From JAGQYP01 sp041392305 (lineage in GTDB: Bacteria > Bacteroidota > Bacteroidia > Flavobacteriales_D > Crocinitomicaceae), in contig JAWKMJ010000009.1 of NCBI GenBank assembly GCA_041392305.1, positions 62,001 to 126,000 on the forward strand: 64,000 bases of DNA. Reading direction: 5' to 3'. The translations under genes were made by a program, and so were the position numbers. Below the pieces are notes generated by a model that worked only from the letters and a program-made list of their open reading frames with translations, was not told where the DNA came from and did no database searches. Position 1 is the stretch's first letter. Each line of letters starts with the position of its first letter. Shown in pieces: positions 1 through 7,062 of this stretch.

Positions 1-2
1 TC

Positions 3-758
3 ATGGATGCGACAAGTATGTATGATTACAATTGGATAAAACACCAACGAAGATGGTCTCTTTGGACAGTGATTCTTAGTAACGTGATCAATGGAAATTT
101 AACTGTTTACTCTCCTGAGCACCCGATTTATTTTCAAGAAATAAAAGATGGTGATTCATTTAAATATCCAATTGTGCCACCTCCAGGAAAAACAGTAACG
201 GATTCTGTTTTCTGGGGTGATAAACTTGCAAGATATGTTGGGTATGAGGAAATTTGTGATCCGATTCCAGTTTTGGACCAATATGGGGATGATTCTGTTC
301 GAACAAATCCTGATGGTACACAAGAGGTAGTTACAATGCCTTGTCCTTATTATTTCTACCAGTCAGAAAGTATAGTACAATACAGATTGAAAGAAGATTG
401 GTTTTTTGACAAGGAGAGATCAGTGATGGACGTAAGAATTATTGGAATTGCCCCTACAGCCTATGAGAAGTCTAAATCTGGACAAATTACTGGTTATAGA
501 GAGTTGTTCTGGTTGTACTTTCCTGAATGTCGTTATGTGTTTCAGAACTATTATGTTTACAACACACACAACGATTCAAGATGGTTTTCGTATGATGACC
601 TTTTCTGGAAAAGACAATTCAATTCAGTAATCTATAGATCTTCTAATGTTTATGATCGAAAGATTGAAACATTTAGAGTGGGTGTAGATGCATTACTGGA
701 GTCAGAAAAGATTACAAATGAGATCAGAATGATTGAACATGATGTTTGGAGTTTATAA
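3..758 (+). CDS. gldN: GldN, gliding motility / type IX secretion ring protein (5'-truncated by window edge)
   Basis: GldN (PorN) is a periplasmic partner of GldK that forms the ring of the type IX secretion system and is needed for gliding and protein export in Bacteroidota. The visible 251 residues resemble the body and C-terminus of GldN, with the run of aromatic residues around FWLYFPECRYVFQNYYVYN and an ending with NVYDRKIETF, GVDALLESEKI and EHDVW. No signal peptide is visible, and family members are usually around 300 residues, so the true start lies upstream; the ATG at position 3 is probably internal. A strong terminator follows directly. Recognition is from memory of the family. Confidence 0.75.
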   Translation: MDATSMYDYNWIKHQRRWSLWTVILSNVINGNLTVYSPEHPIYFQEIKDGDSFKYPIVPPPGKTVTDSVFWGDKLARYVGYEEICDPIPVLDQYGDDSVRTNPDGTQEVVTMPCPYYFYQSESIVQYRLKEDWFFDKERSVMDVRIIGIAPTAYEKSKSGQITGYRELFWLYFPECRYVFQNYYVYNTHNDSRWFSYDDLFWKRQFNSVIYRSSNVYDRKIETFRVGVDALLESEKITNEIRMIEHDVWSL

Positions 759-778
759 AAACTTCTTTACAATACTTT

Positions 779-807
779 AAAGGGTCTCATTTGAGACCCT
801 TTTTTTA
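779..807 (+). terminator. Rho-independent terminator after gldN
   Basis: Arms AAAGGGTCTCA and TGAGACCCTTT form an 11-bp stem with a very short loop, followed by a T-run. It ends the gldN transcript and sits just before the next gene. Confidence 0.9.
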
Positions 808-813
808 TTTTTG
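806..813 (+). promoter_or_regulatory. Candidate -7 element TATTTTTG for the ABC-F gene
   Basis: The octamer fits the Bacteroidota -7 consensus TAnnTTTG and overlaps the T-run of the gldN terminator. The ATG of the next gene is only 5 nt further on, so transcription from here would start at or next to the start codon. No convincing -33 element is visible at the usual spacing. Confidence 0.4.
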
Positions 814-818
814 TATTT

Positions 819-2717
819 ATGGTTATTGTTGAAAACATGAGTTTACATCTTCCTCAAGGATTTTTGTACGAGGAAGTATCTTTGCAGATTAAAGCAGGCG
901 AAAAAATTGGTTTAGTTGGAAAAAATGGAGCTGGGAAATCCACCTTTCTTAAACTAATTTCTGGAGAAGCTAAGCCAACTTCAGGGAAAATACATTTAAG
1001 TAAAGATCAGAAATTAGGCTTTTTAAGTCAAGATATTGAAATCTATTCTGAAAAGAATGTTTTTGATTTTATAAAAGATTCTAACGAAACATTAAATTCT
1101 CTTTTTCAAAGAATTGAATCTATAAATAAGGAATTGGAAATACGTACCGACTATGAATCTGATTCTTATGCGAATTTAATTACGGATTTAAGTGACTGCC
1201 ATGAAAAATTGAATCATCTAGGAGTAGATACTTGGGAAAAAGATATAGAGCAAACTTTATTCGGTTTAGGTTTTTCAAGAGACGATTTTTCTAAAGAAAC
1301 CAATGCACTTTCAGGAGGATGGAAAATGCGTGCAGAATTAGCTAGGATTTTAATCAATCAACCAGATATACTTTTATTGGATGAGCCTACAAATCATCTG
1401 GATATTGTCACTATTCAATGGTTAGAAAGCTACTTGAAAACTTTTAAAGGAATTCTTATTCTAATATCTCACGATCGATTGTTTTTGGACAATGTAACTA
1501 CCAGAACAATAGAAATTATAAATGCCAAGATAAAGGATTATCCCTTTCCATATTCGAAGTACAAAGTTGTAAGAGAAGAGGAATTATTGAATTTGACTGC
1601 TCAGAAAAAGAATCAGGAGAAGGATATCAAACACACTGAAGAGTTAATAAATAAGTTCAGAGCGAAAAAGAATAAAGCTGCATTTGCTCAATCTTTGATT
1701 AAGAAACTTGAAAAAACTGAACGCATTGAAGTTGATTCTGATCACATAAGACAAGCAAATATTAATTTTCCCATAAGCCAAGAATCCGGGAAAAAAGTAT
1801 TAGAAGTGGAAATAGAATCAAAAATTTATGGAGATAGCAAGATACTAGATCGTTTAGAATTTATACTCACAAAAGGTCAAAAAATAGCCTTACTCGGGGC
1901 TAATGGTACAGGTAAATCTACACTGATTAAATGCATAATGGGCGAAACGGAATTTAGAGGACGAATTGATTTAGGTCATAATGTAGAGATTGGTTATTTT
2001 GCTCAGGATTCAAGTAAGTATTTAGATCAAAGGGATTCTGTCTTTGATGTAATTGATAAAGTTGCTGTTGGAGAAAAGAGAAAGGAAATCCGCTCTTTAC
2101 TTGGTGCATTTTTATTTAGTGGAGAAGACATTGATAAAAAAGTTAGTGTGTTGTCAGGAGGTGAGAAAACGCGTTTGGGATTGTGTAAATTACTGTTTTC
2201 AGATTCTAATTTTCTTATTTTGGATGAACCCACAAATCATTTGGATATTCAGAGTAAAAATGTGTTGAAAAATGCATTGCAAAACTACAAAGGTACTTTC
2301 ATGGTGGTTTCACATGATAGGGAATTTTTAGAAGGACTGTATGATGAGATTTGGGAAATCAAAAATGGTAAACTAAAGATTCATTTCTCGGAGATTAAAG
2401 AGTTTCTAGCTGAAAAAACTAAAGAGCAGGAGGCAAAAGCTTACAATGAAGTGAAACCAAAAGTTGTTAGCTCATCTGTTTCGAATAATCAAAATTCAAA
2501 AGATCAAAAGCGAATCAAAAATAAAGTACGGAATCTTGAACAGGGTATCGAAAAATTAGAAGAAGAACTTGAAGAAGCTAGAGGAGCTCTCTATCTAGAG
2601 GAAAACATGAGTGATGTAAACAAGTTGAATGCACTTGATGAACAGATTAACAAAATCGAAAAAGAATTGGAAGAAAAAATGGCTGAATGGGAAGAACAAT
2701 CTTCATTATTGGATTGA
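819..2717 (+). CDS. ABC-F family ATPase (Uup/EttA-like translation factor)
   Basis: A soluble protein with two ABC ATPase cassettes and no membrane segments, the layout of ABC-F ribosome-associated ATPases. Cassette 1 has Walker A GKNGAGKST at residues 34-42, signature LSGGWKMR near 163 and Walker B LLLDEPTNHLD near 185. Cassette 2 has GANGTGKST near 361, LSGGEKTR near 444 and LILDEPTNHLD near 465. A charged linker lies between them, and a coiled-coil C-terminal tail (about 560-632), as in Uup, follows. The 632-residue length is normal. The ATG at 819 is chosen because the cassette's first beta strand begins there; it has no Shine-Dalgarno sequence. The 3' end overlaps the convergent lipoprotein gene by 12 bp. 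Confidence 0.92.
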   Translation: MVIVENMSLHLPQGFLYEEVSLQIKAGEKIGLVGKNGAGKSTFLKLISGEAKPTSGKIHLSKDQKLGFLSQDIEIYSEKNVFDFIKDSNETLNSLFQRIESINKELEIRTDYESDSYANLITDLSDCHEKLNHLGVDTWEKDIEQTLFGLGFSRDDFSKETNALSGGWKMRAELARILINQPDILLLDEPTNHLDIVTIQWLESYLKTFKGILILISHDRLFLDNVTTRTIEIINAKIKDYPFPYSKYKVVREEELLNLTAQKKNQEKDIKHTEELINKFRAKKNKAAFAQSLIKKLEKTERIEVDSDHIRQANINFPISQESGKKVLEVEIESKIYGDSKILDRLEFILTKGQKIALLGANGTGKSTLIKCIMGETEFRGRIDLGHNVEIGYFAQDSSKYLDQRDSVFDVIDKVAVGEKRKEIRSLLGAFLFSGEDIDKKVSVLSGGEKTRLGLCKLLFSDSNFLILDEPTNHLDIQSKNVLKNALQNYKGTFMVVSHDREFLEGLYDEIWEIKNGKLKIHFSEIKEFLAEKTKEQEAKAYNEVKPKVVSSSVSNNQNSKDQKRIKNKVRNLEQGIEKLEEELEEARGALYLEENMSDVNKLNALDEQINKIEKELEEKMAEWEEQSSLLD

Positions 2718-3143
2718 ATCTTCTATAATTGCAGCCCCATTTTTGTATAGTCTGTTATAAATAGTATCCCCGTTCTGACTAAATTTCAAATATCGCCCGT
2801 CATAGCGATTATTTTTGTGTGGAATGGAACTTTCTAAATTACCATTTGGATGATAGTTGTAAAAATCTCCGTTCAATTTACCATTCACATATTGTCTTTT
2901 GGATTCAAGTTTGCCGCCTCTTCGATATAATACGCACCAGCCATTATAGGGAGAATCGGTTCCACCTATATGAACAATATTTTTCTTTTCATCAATTTCC
3001 AAAGCCTGGCAATCACAAAGCGTGTCATTTAGCATTTGATCAGACCGAACTTTTGATTCATTTTGAACTTCATTTCTCTCATGCTTGTCAGAAGAGCAAG
3101 AACCTAGATATATAGTTAAAATAAGAATTCCTAATAATCTCAT
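2706..3143 (-). CDS. Lipoprotein with MORN / YwqK-type repeats
   Basis: The N-terminus MRLLGILILTIYLGSCSS is a lipoprotein signal with the lipobox cysteine at residue 16. After a charged linker there are MORN-like repeats with the pattern YNGW-CVLYRRGGKLESKRQY-NGKLNGDFYNYHPNG-LES, also seen in proteins annotated as YwqK-family antitoxins. Such repeats usually mediate protein or membrane contacts; no enzymatic residues are apparent. The protein of 145 residues probably faces the periplasm or the cell surface. It converges on the ABC-F gene with a 12-bp 3' overlap, and its actual role is unknown. Confidence 0.75.
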   Translation of the reverse strand: MRLLGILILTIYLGSCSSDKHERNEVQNESKVRSDQMLNDTLCDCQALEIDEKKNIVHIGGTDSPYNGWCVLYRRGGKLESKRQYVNGKLNGDFYNYHPNGNLESSIPHKNNRYDGRYLKFSQNGDTIYNRLYKNGAAIIEDSIQ

Positions 3144-3147
3144 AATC

Positions 3148-3155
3148 CAAATTTA
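3148..3155 (-). promoter_or_regulatory. Candidate -7 element TAAATTTG for the MORN lipoprotein gene
   Basis: It fits TAnnTTTG on the minus strand and ends 4 nt before the ATG at 3143, again implying a leaderless or nearly leaderless mRNA if it is used. There is no -33 element at normal spacing, so this may be chance in AT-rich DNA. Confidence 0.3.
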
Positions 3156-3282
3156 TTATTTCATTGTCTAGTAAAAAAATCAAACCTGTTAATTTGTTTA
3201 AAAAATTAACTCATTTAAAGGTTCTCATTTCTTGCTTAGGAGCCAGAAAGTAAAATGCTTTAAAGTGGTTTTAGTTAAAATG

Positions 3283-3331
3283 AAAAAAGCCAGTGAAGAA
3301 CACTAGCTTTTTTTGGTGGCGGGAGCCAGAC
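3283..3331 (-). pseudogene. tRNA 3'-end relic with its own terminator (relic 1)
   Basis: Positions 3314-3331 match the 3' acceptor/CCA end of the intact tRNA at 3837-3854 in 16 of 18 bases, on the same strand. Like the intact gene it is followed (minus strand) by a hairpin with A/T-tracts at 3283-3313. The rest of the cloverleaf (3332-3420) cannot be folded convincingly. I read it as the remains of a duplicated tRNA gene. Confidence 0.55.
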
Positions 3332-3430
3332 TTACTGATAGCTTTCATCCAAATCTACACTACGTTCCAATTTAGATTCAATGCGTCGACATAGACTTCT
3401 CGTCTGGCTAGTTCTATTAAAGTTTTGAGC

Positions 3431-3464
3431 AAAAAAAACGTGTCAGTTGAAACCAACACGTTTT
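3431..3464 (-). terminator. Minus-strand terminator of a decayed tRNA copy
   Basis: Arms AAAACGTGT and ACACGTTTT pair around a 12-nt loop. Read on the minus strand the hairpin is followed by a T-run. It lies directly after tRNA relic 2, the same arrangement as at the intact tRNA. Confidence 0.65.
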
Positions 3465-3536
3465 CTTAGTTAGTGGTCCCGAGAAATGGGGAGAACTGAC
3501 GTCCGACCGTCTTTTGACGGTTATGACCCCGACGAG
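3465..3536 (-). pseudogene. tRNA relic 2 (anticodon to 3' end), abutting the GIY-YIG pseudogene
   Basis: Read on the minus strand, the segment starting CTCGTCGGGGTCATAACC matches the D-stem/anticodon arm of the intact initiator tRNA. It then carries an inserted hairpin (ACCGTC / GACGGT, loop TTTT on the plus strand), a T-arm-like CGTCAGTTC, and a CCA-like end. The 5' half of the tRNA is missing and is replaced by the end of the GIY-YIG reading frame. The acceptor stem cannot form. Confidence 0.6.
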
Positions 3537-3785
3537 TTAGTGGTTTATAATTTTGGAACGAATGAATTGTCTGCCACGAGAGGATTCGAGTTGTTTTTCT
3601 CTTTTCAAAGCTTAAGATTTTGTAGGATATTCTTCAGTATAAAGAATTATCCAAGGTCTAAACTCAACAGTAAAACCTTTTGTAGCAAGATCATTATGGG
3701 ACTTAAATCTGTCCTCAAGATCTGAAGTAATTCCGATGTAAATTTTGTCAAATGAAGGTGAGTACAAAGCGTAAACAGTGTACAT
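3537..3785 (-). pseudogene. GIY-YIG nuclease, inactivated by one in-frame TAA
   Basis: Starting at the ATG 3785-3783, the frame reads MYTVYALYSPSFDKIYIG and so on, with a YTVYALYS/KIYIGITSDLEDRFKSHN pattern typical of small stand-alone GIY-YIG endonucleases (UPF0213/YhbQ-like). After residue 57 (TEEYPTKS) a TAA at 3614-3612 interrupts the frame. Beyond it the same frame continues as ALKREKQLESSRGRQFIRS and stops at 3537. That continuation is the expected C-terminal helix of the family, so a single GAA-to-TAA change would explain the break. The start is intact and there is no frameshift. It ends flush against tRNA relic 2. An 82-codon gene of this kind is slightly short for the family. Confidence 0.75.
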
Positions 3786-3803
3786 GATGATGATTTAGGT
3801 AAA

Positions 3804-3833
3804 TAAAAAAGCCGATGATTTCTCACCGGCTTT
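3804..3833 (-). terminator. Terminator of the initiator tRNA
   Basis: On the minus strand AAAGCCGGTGA pairs with TCATCGGCTTT (one G-U wobble) around GAAA and is followed by a T-run, directly after the tRNA CCA end. Confidence 0.85.
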
Positions 3834-3836
3834 ACT

Positions 3837-3912
<76 letters not shown>

Positions 3913-3942
3913 CTATAATGTTTTCAATAATTCAATTTAACT

Positions 3943-4017
3943 AGACTCGAACTGCGTCCGTCAGCTGACGGATATGAGCCCGACGAGCACTCCCGAAATT
4001 CGGGACTCCACCCCGCA
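3943..4017 (-). pseudogene. tRNA-fMet relic 3 with two palindromic insertions
   Basis: Read on the minus strand it begins TGCGGGGTGGAG exactly like the intact tRNA and keeps the CTCGTCGGGCTCAT anticodon arm and GTTCGAGTCT of the T-arm. A palindrome (TCCCGAA/TTCGGGA) replaces the D-loop, and a perfect 16-bp palindrome (TCCGTCAGCTGACGGA, 3957-3972) replaces the 3' anticodon stem and variable loop. The 3' acceptor strand is lost. Its upstream flank CACTATAATGTTTTCAAT is the same as that of the intact tRNA, which shows tandem duplication. Confidence 0.7.
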
Positions 4018-4151
4018 CTATAATGTTTTCAATCTAAAATTCTAATTCAACCGTTGTTGAGTTTCCAAACTTAGTTTAGCCCAAGGCCTTGTAAATTTTG
4101 GACTGCAAATATATTATTTGTTTCTTTGCAATCAAAATATTTCAGGAAGAA

Positions 4152-5030
4152 ATGTCTTATAAATCAGGTTTTGTAAACATTGTTGGATACCCAAATGTCG
4201 GGAAATCAACGCTTATGAATAAATTCATGGGTGAAAAGTTTTCCATTATTACTCCAAAAGCTCAGACTACTCGTCATCGAATTATTGGAATTTTGAATGA
4301 ACCTGATTATCAGATTGTTTTTTCTGATACACCTGGGATTGTTAAGCCATCTTATAAATTGCATCAGCAGATGTTATCCTACGTCGACTCATCGATTCAG
4401 GATGCGGATATTTTGTTGATTGTGATTGATGTGGCAAACGATAAGGAATTCGATCCAAATTTGGTTAAAAAAATCAATCACCTAGAAGTGCCAAAGATGC
4501 TTTTGATTAATAAGATCGATCTGTTACCACAGGATCAAGTAGAGGAGAAGATTTCAAAATGGAAGGCTCTTTTTCCTGATGCGGAGGGCTTGGTTATTTC
4601 TGCCTTACACAAGTTTAATACGGATGTTTTGTTGGATCGAATTAAGGAACTTCTACCTGAGAACCCTCCATTTTATGGGACAGATGATTATACAGATCGA
4701 CCCATGCGATTTTTTGTAAGTGAAATTATTCGTGAAAAGATTCTTTATCATTATGCCAAGGAAGTTCCATATTCATGCGAAGTGATTGTGGATGAATACA
4801 AAGACGAAGGAGATTTGGTGCGTATTCGGGCATCTATTGTTGTAGAAAGAGATTCTCAAAAAGGAATTTTGATCGGACACAAAGGAAAGAAGCTAAAAGC
4901 GGTGGGCATTGATTCTCGAAAAGACATGGAGAAATTTATTGGAAAGCAGGTTTTTTTGGAGACCTTTGTAAAAGTAGATCCAGATTGGAGGAATTCTGAT
5001 CAAAAATTAAAAAAATACGGATATCAGTAA
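4152..5030 (+). CDS. era: GTPase Era (16S rRNA / 30S assembly)
   Basis: Era binds the 3' end of 16S rRNA during 30S maturation. G1 GYPNVGKS is at residues 12-19, the switch-I threonines lie in TPKAQTTRHRI, G3 DTPG is near 59, G4 NKID near 119, and the C-terminal KH domain has GHKGKKLK near 241. The ATG at 4152 gives 292 residues and starts right at the G-domain. The frame also opens at 4098, but the extra 18 residues are hydrophobic and fit no family member. The stop overlaps the der start by 1 nt (TAATG), so the two GTPases are translationally coupled. Confidence 0.96.
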   Translation: MSYKSGFVNIVGYPNVGKSTLMNKFMGEKFSIITPKAQTTRHRIIGILNEPDYQIVFSDTPGIVKPSYKLHQQMLSYVDSSIQDADILLIVIDVANDKEFDPNLVKKINHLEVPKMLLINKIDLLPQDQVEEKISKWKALFPDAEGLVISALHKFNTDVLLDRIKELLPENPPFYGTDDYTDRPMRFFVSEIIREKILYHYAKEVPYSCEVIVDEYKDEGDLVRIRASIVVERDSQKGILIGHKGKKLKAVGIDSRKDMEKFIGKQVFLETFVKVDPDWRNSDQKLKKYGYQ

Positions 5031-6340
5031 TGTCGAATATTGTAGCGATAGTAGGAAGGCCAAATGTAGGGAAATCAACTCTATTTAATAGGTTGACGGA
5101 ATCCAAAAAAGCCATTGTGGAAGAGCAAAGTGGGGTGACTAGGGACCGCATTTACGGGCGATCTGAATGGAATGGGAAAGATTTTTCTGTTATCGATACG
5201 GGCGGATATGTGAAAGGATCAGATGATATTTTTGAGGGTGAGATTAGAAAGCAGGTTGAGATTGCTCTTGAAGAGGCTAATTATGTTTTGTTTGTTCTTG
5301 ATTGCACTGTAGGGATAACTGATCTTGATGAAGCAGTAGCAAAATTACTTAGAAAGAATAAGAAAAAGAAAATATTTGTTGTTGCCAATAAAGTAGATAA
5401 TCCTAGTAGAATTAATGATACTTATGAGTTTTATTCTCTAGGATTGGGAGAGATTTATGGGATTAGTTCCGTAAATGGTGCTGGCACCGGGGAATTATTA
5501 GATGCCCTTACAGCTGAAATGGAGTCCTCAAATGAAGAAGAAGAGGCAGAATTGCCTAGATTTTCAGTGGTAGGTAAGCCCAATGTTGGAAAGTCATCTT
5601 TGGTAAATGCTTTGACAGGACAAGAAAGGAATATTGTTACGGATATTTCTGGAACAACAAGAGATTCCATTAATACTCGATACAATGCTTTTGGCTTTGA
5701 TTTTATTTTAGTAGACACAGCTGGTATTCGGAAAAAGAATAAGGTTCATGAAGATATTGAATATTACTCTGTTATAAGATCGGTAAATAGCATTGAAAAT
5801 TCGGATGTGTGCATTTTTATGATTGATGCCACTGAAGGGTTGCAAAAACAAGATTTGACCATTTATTATATGATTGAAAAAAATCACAAAGGAGTAGTGG
5901 TTTTGGTGAATAAATGGGATTTATTTGAAAAGGAAACGAATACTATGAAGGAATATGAGGAAAAGTTGAGAGCTCAATTGGCTCCTTTCAATGATGTTCC
6001 AATCATTTTTACTTCGACAGTGAATAAGCAGAGGCTGCACAAGGCTTTGGAAGAGACGATGAAAGTTTATGAAAACAGAATTCGAAAGATTCCAACTTCT
6101 ACCTTGAATGAAGTGATGCAGGAAATTATCGAGGAGAATCAACCTCCATCTGTGAAGGGGAAATTCATTAAGATTAAGTATGTGACACAGTTGCCAACTC
6201 ATGCCCCCTCTTTCGCTTTCTTCTGCAATTTACCTCAATACATACGAGATTCCTACAAGCGATTTCTTGAAAATAAGCTTCGAGAAAATTTTGACTTTGA
6301 GGGTGTTCCGGTTCGTATCTTTTTCAGAAAGAAAAACTAA
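5030..6340 (+). CDS. der: Ribosome-associated GTPase Der (EngA)
   Basis: Der has two tandem Ras-like GTPase domains and a KH-like C-terminal domain and acts in 50S subunit assembly. The first G1 is GRPNVGKS (8-15) with DTGG and NKVD following. The second G1 is GKPNVGKS near 183 with DTAG near 229 and NKWD near 295. The KH-like tail runs from about 350 to 436. The length of 436 is typical. It is coupled to era by a 1-nt overlap and converges on the MBL hydrolase gene with a 4-bp 3' overlap. Confidence 0.97.
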   Translation: MSNIVAIVGRPNVGKSTLFNRLTESKKAIVEEQSGVTRDRIYGRSEWNGKDFSVIDTGGYVKGSDDIFEGEIRKQVEIALEEANYVLFVLDCTVGITDLDEAVAKLLRKNKKKKIFVVANKVDNPSRINDTYEFYSLGLGEIYGISSVNGAGTGELLDALTAEMESSNEEEEAELPRFSVVGKPNVGKSSLVNALTGQERNIVTDISGTTRDSINTRYNAFGFDFILVDTAGIRKKNKVHEDIEYYSVIRSVNSIENSDVCIFMIDATEGLQKQDLTIYYMIEKNHKGVVVLVNKWDLFEKETNTMKEYEEKLRAQLAPFNDVPIIFTSTVNKQRLHKALEETMKVYENRIRKIPTSTLNEVMQEIIEENQPPSVKGKFIKIKYVTQLPTHAPSFAFFCNLPQYIRDSYKRFLENKLRENFDFEGVPVRIFFRKKN

Positions 6341-6975
6341 AGGTGATTCATCGGATTGCTGGCCTTTTCGATTCCAATAGAAGTTTCTGGACCATGACCA
6401 CAAAATACAATAGTTTCATCCGGTAATTTAAAGAAAGTGTTGAGAATAGAGTCTTTCAAGGTATGAAAATCTCCTCCAGGTAAGTCAACTCTCCCAAAAC
6501 TTCCTTGAAAAAGAATGTCTCCTGAAATCATAAAATGCTCTTTTTCTGAATAAAAGGCGATGTGACCCGGACAATGACCTGGACCAAATAATATTTTAAA
6601 TTCAGAATTCCCGAACTCGATGGTATCATTTTCGTCGATAAATTCAGGTTTTGGAGAGGATTTGTAATTGTTGAATCCGTATAAATGACAATAAGAATCT
6701 ACGCTTTCCAATGTAACTAAGTCTTTTTGATGTATTTTGGGAGTAAGGCTATATTTCTTTGCAACTGCTTGATTCCCTAAGACATGGTCTATGTGACAAT
6801 GTGTGTTCAGGAGATGTTTTACAGTTAGCTGATTTTGGTCAATGAAGTCAAACAATTCCTTTTCTTCAAAACTTTCGTAGCATCCTGGATCGATGATAAC
6901 AGCTTCTTGAGTTTCATCAAAAACAACGTAAGTATTTTCCTGAAAGGGATTGAAAACAAATTTTTTGACTTGCAT
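6337..6975 (-). CDS. MBL-fold metallo-hydrolase (glyoxalase II-like)
   Basis: The metal-binding motif THCHIDH (58-64) with a later GHCPGH and the terminal FCGHGPETSIGIEK segment identify a single-domain metallo-beta-lactamase fold hydrolase of the glyoxalase II/YcbL type. Such proteins hydrolyse thioesters such as S-lactoylglutathione or related substrates; the real substrate cannot be read from sequence. It has 212 residues, is cytoplasmic and has no signal peptide. It is transcribed away from the TolB-like gene, with a candidate -7 element 28 nt before its ATG. Confidence 0.88.
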   Translation of the reverse strand: MQVKKFVFNPFQENTYVVFDETQEAVIIDPGCYESFEEKELFDFIDQNQLTVKHLLNTHCHIDHVLGNQAVAKKYSLTPKIHQKDLVTLESVDSYCHLYGFNNYKSSPKPEFIDENDTIEFGNSEFKILFGPGHCPGHIAFYSEKEHFMISGDILFQGSFGRVDLPGGDFHTLKDSILNTFFKLPDETIVFCGHGPETSIGIEKASNPMNHL

Positions 6976-7003
6976 ACTATAATTTTGTAACTTGAATTTC
7001 GTT

Positions 7004-7011
7004 CAAAGGTA
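7004..7011 (-). promoter_or_regulatory. Candidate -7 element TACCTTTG for the MBL hydrolase
   Basis: It fits TAnnTTTG on the minus strand, 28 nt upstream of the ATG at 6975. Confidence 0.45.
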
Positions 7012-7062
7012 GTGAACTTTAATGCCATTAAATTAATTACTTTTACGTAAATTAAGTAGAAC

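Noticed and set aside
3486..3725. Plus-strand open frame of 79 codons
   Set aside because: It is the antisense of the GIY-YIG pseudogene and tRNA relic 2, which explain the sequence better.
4098..4151. Upstream start for Era
   Set aside because: The 18 extra residues are hydrophobic and unlike the family; the internal ATG at 4152 gives the standard N-terminus.
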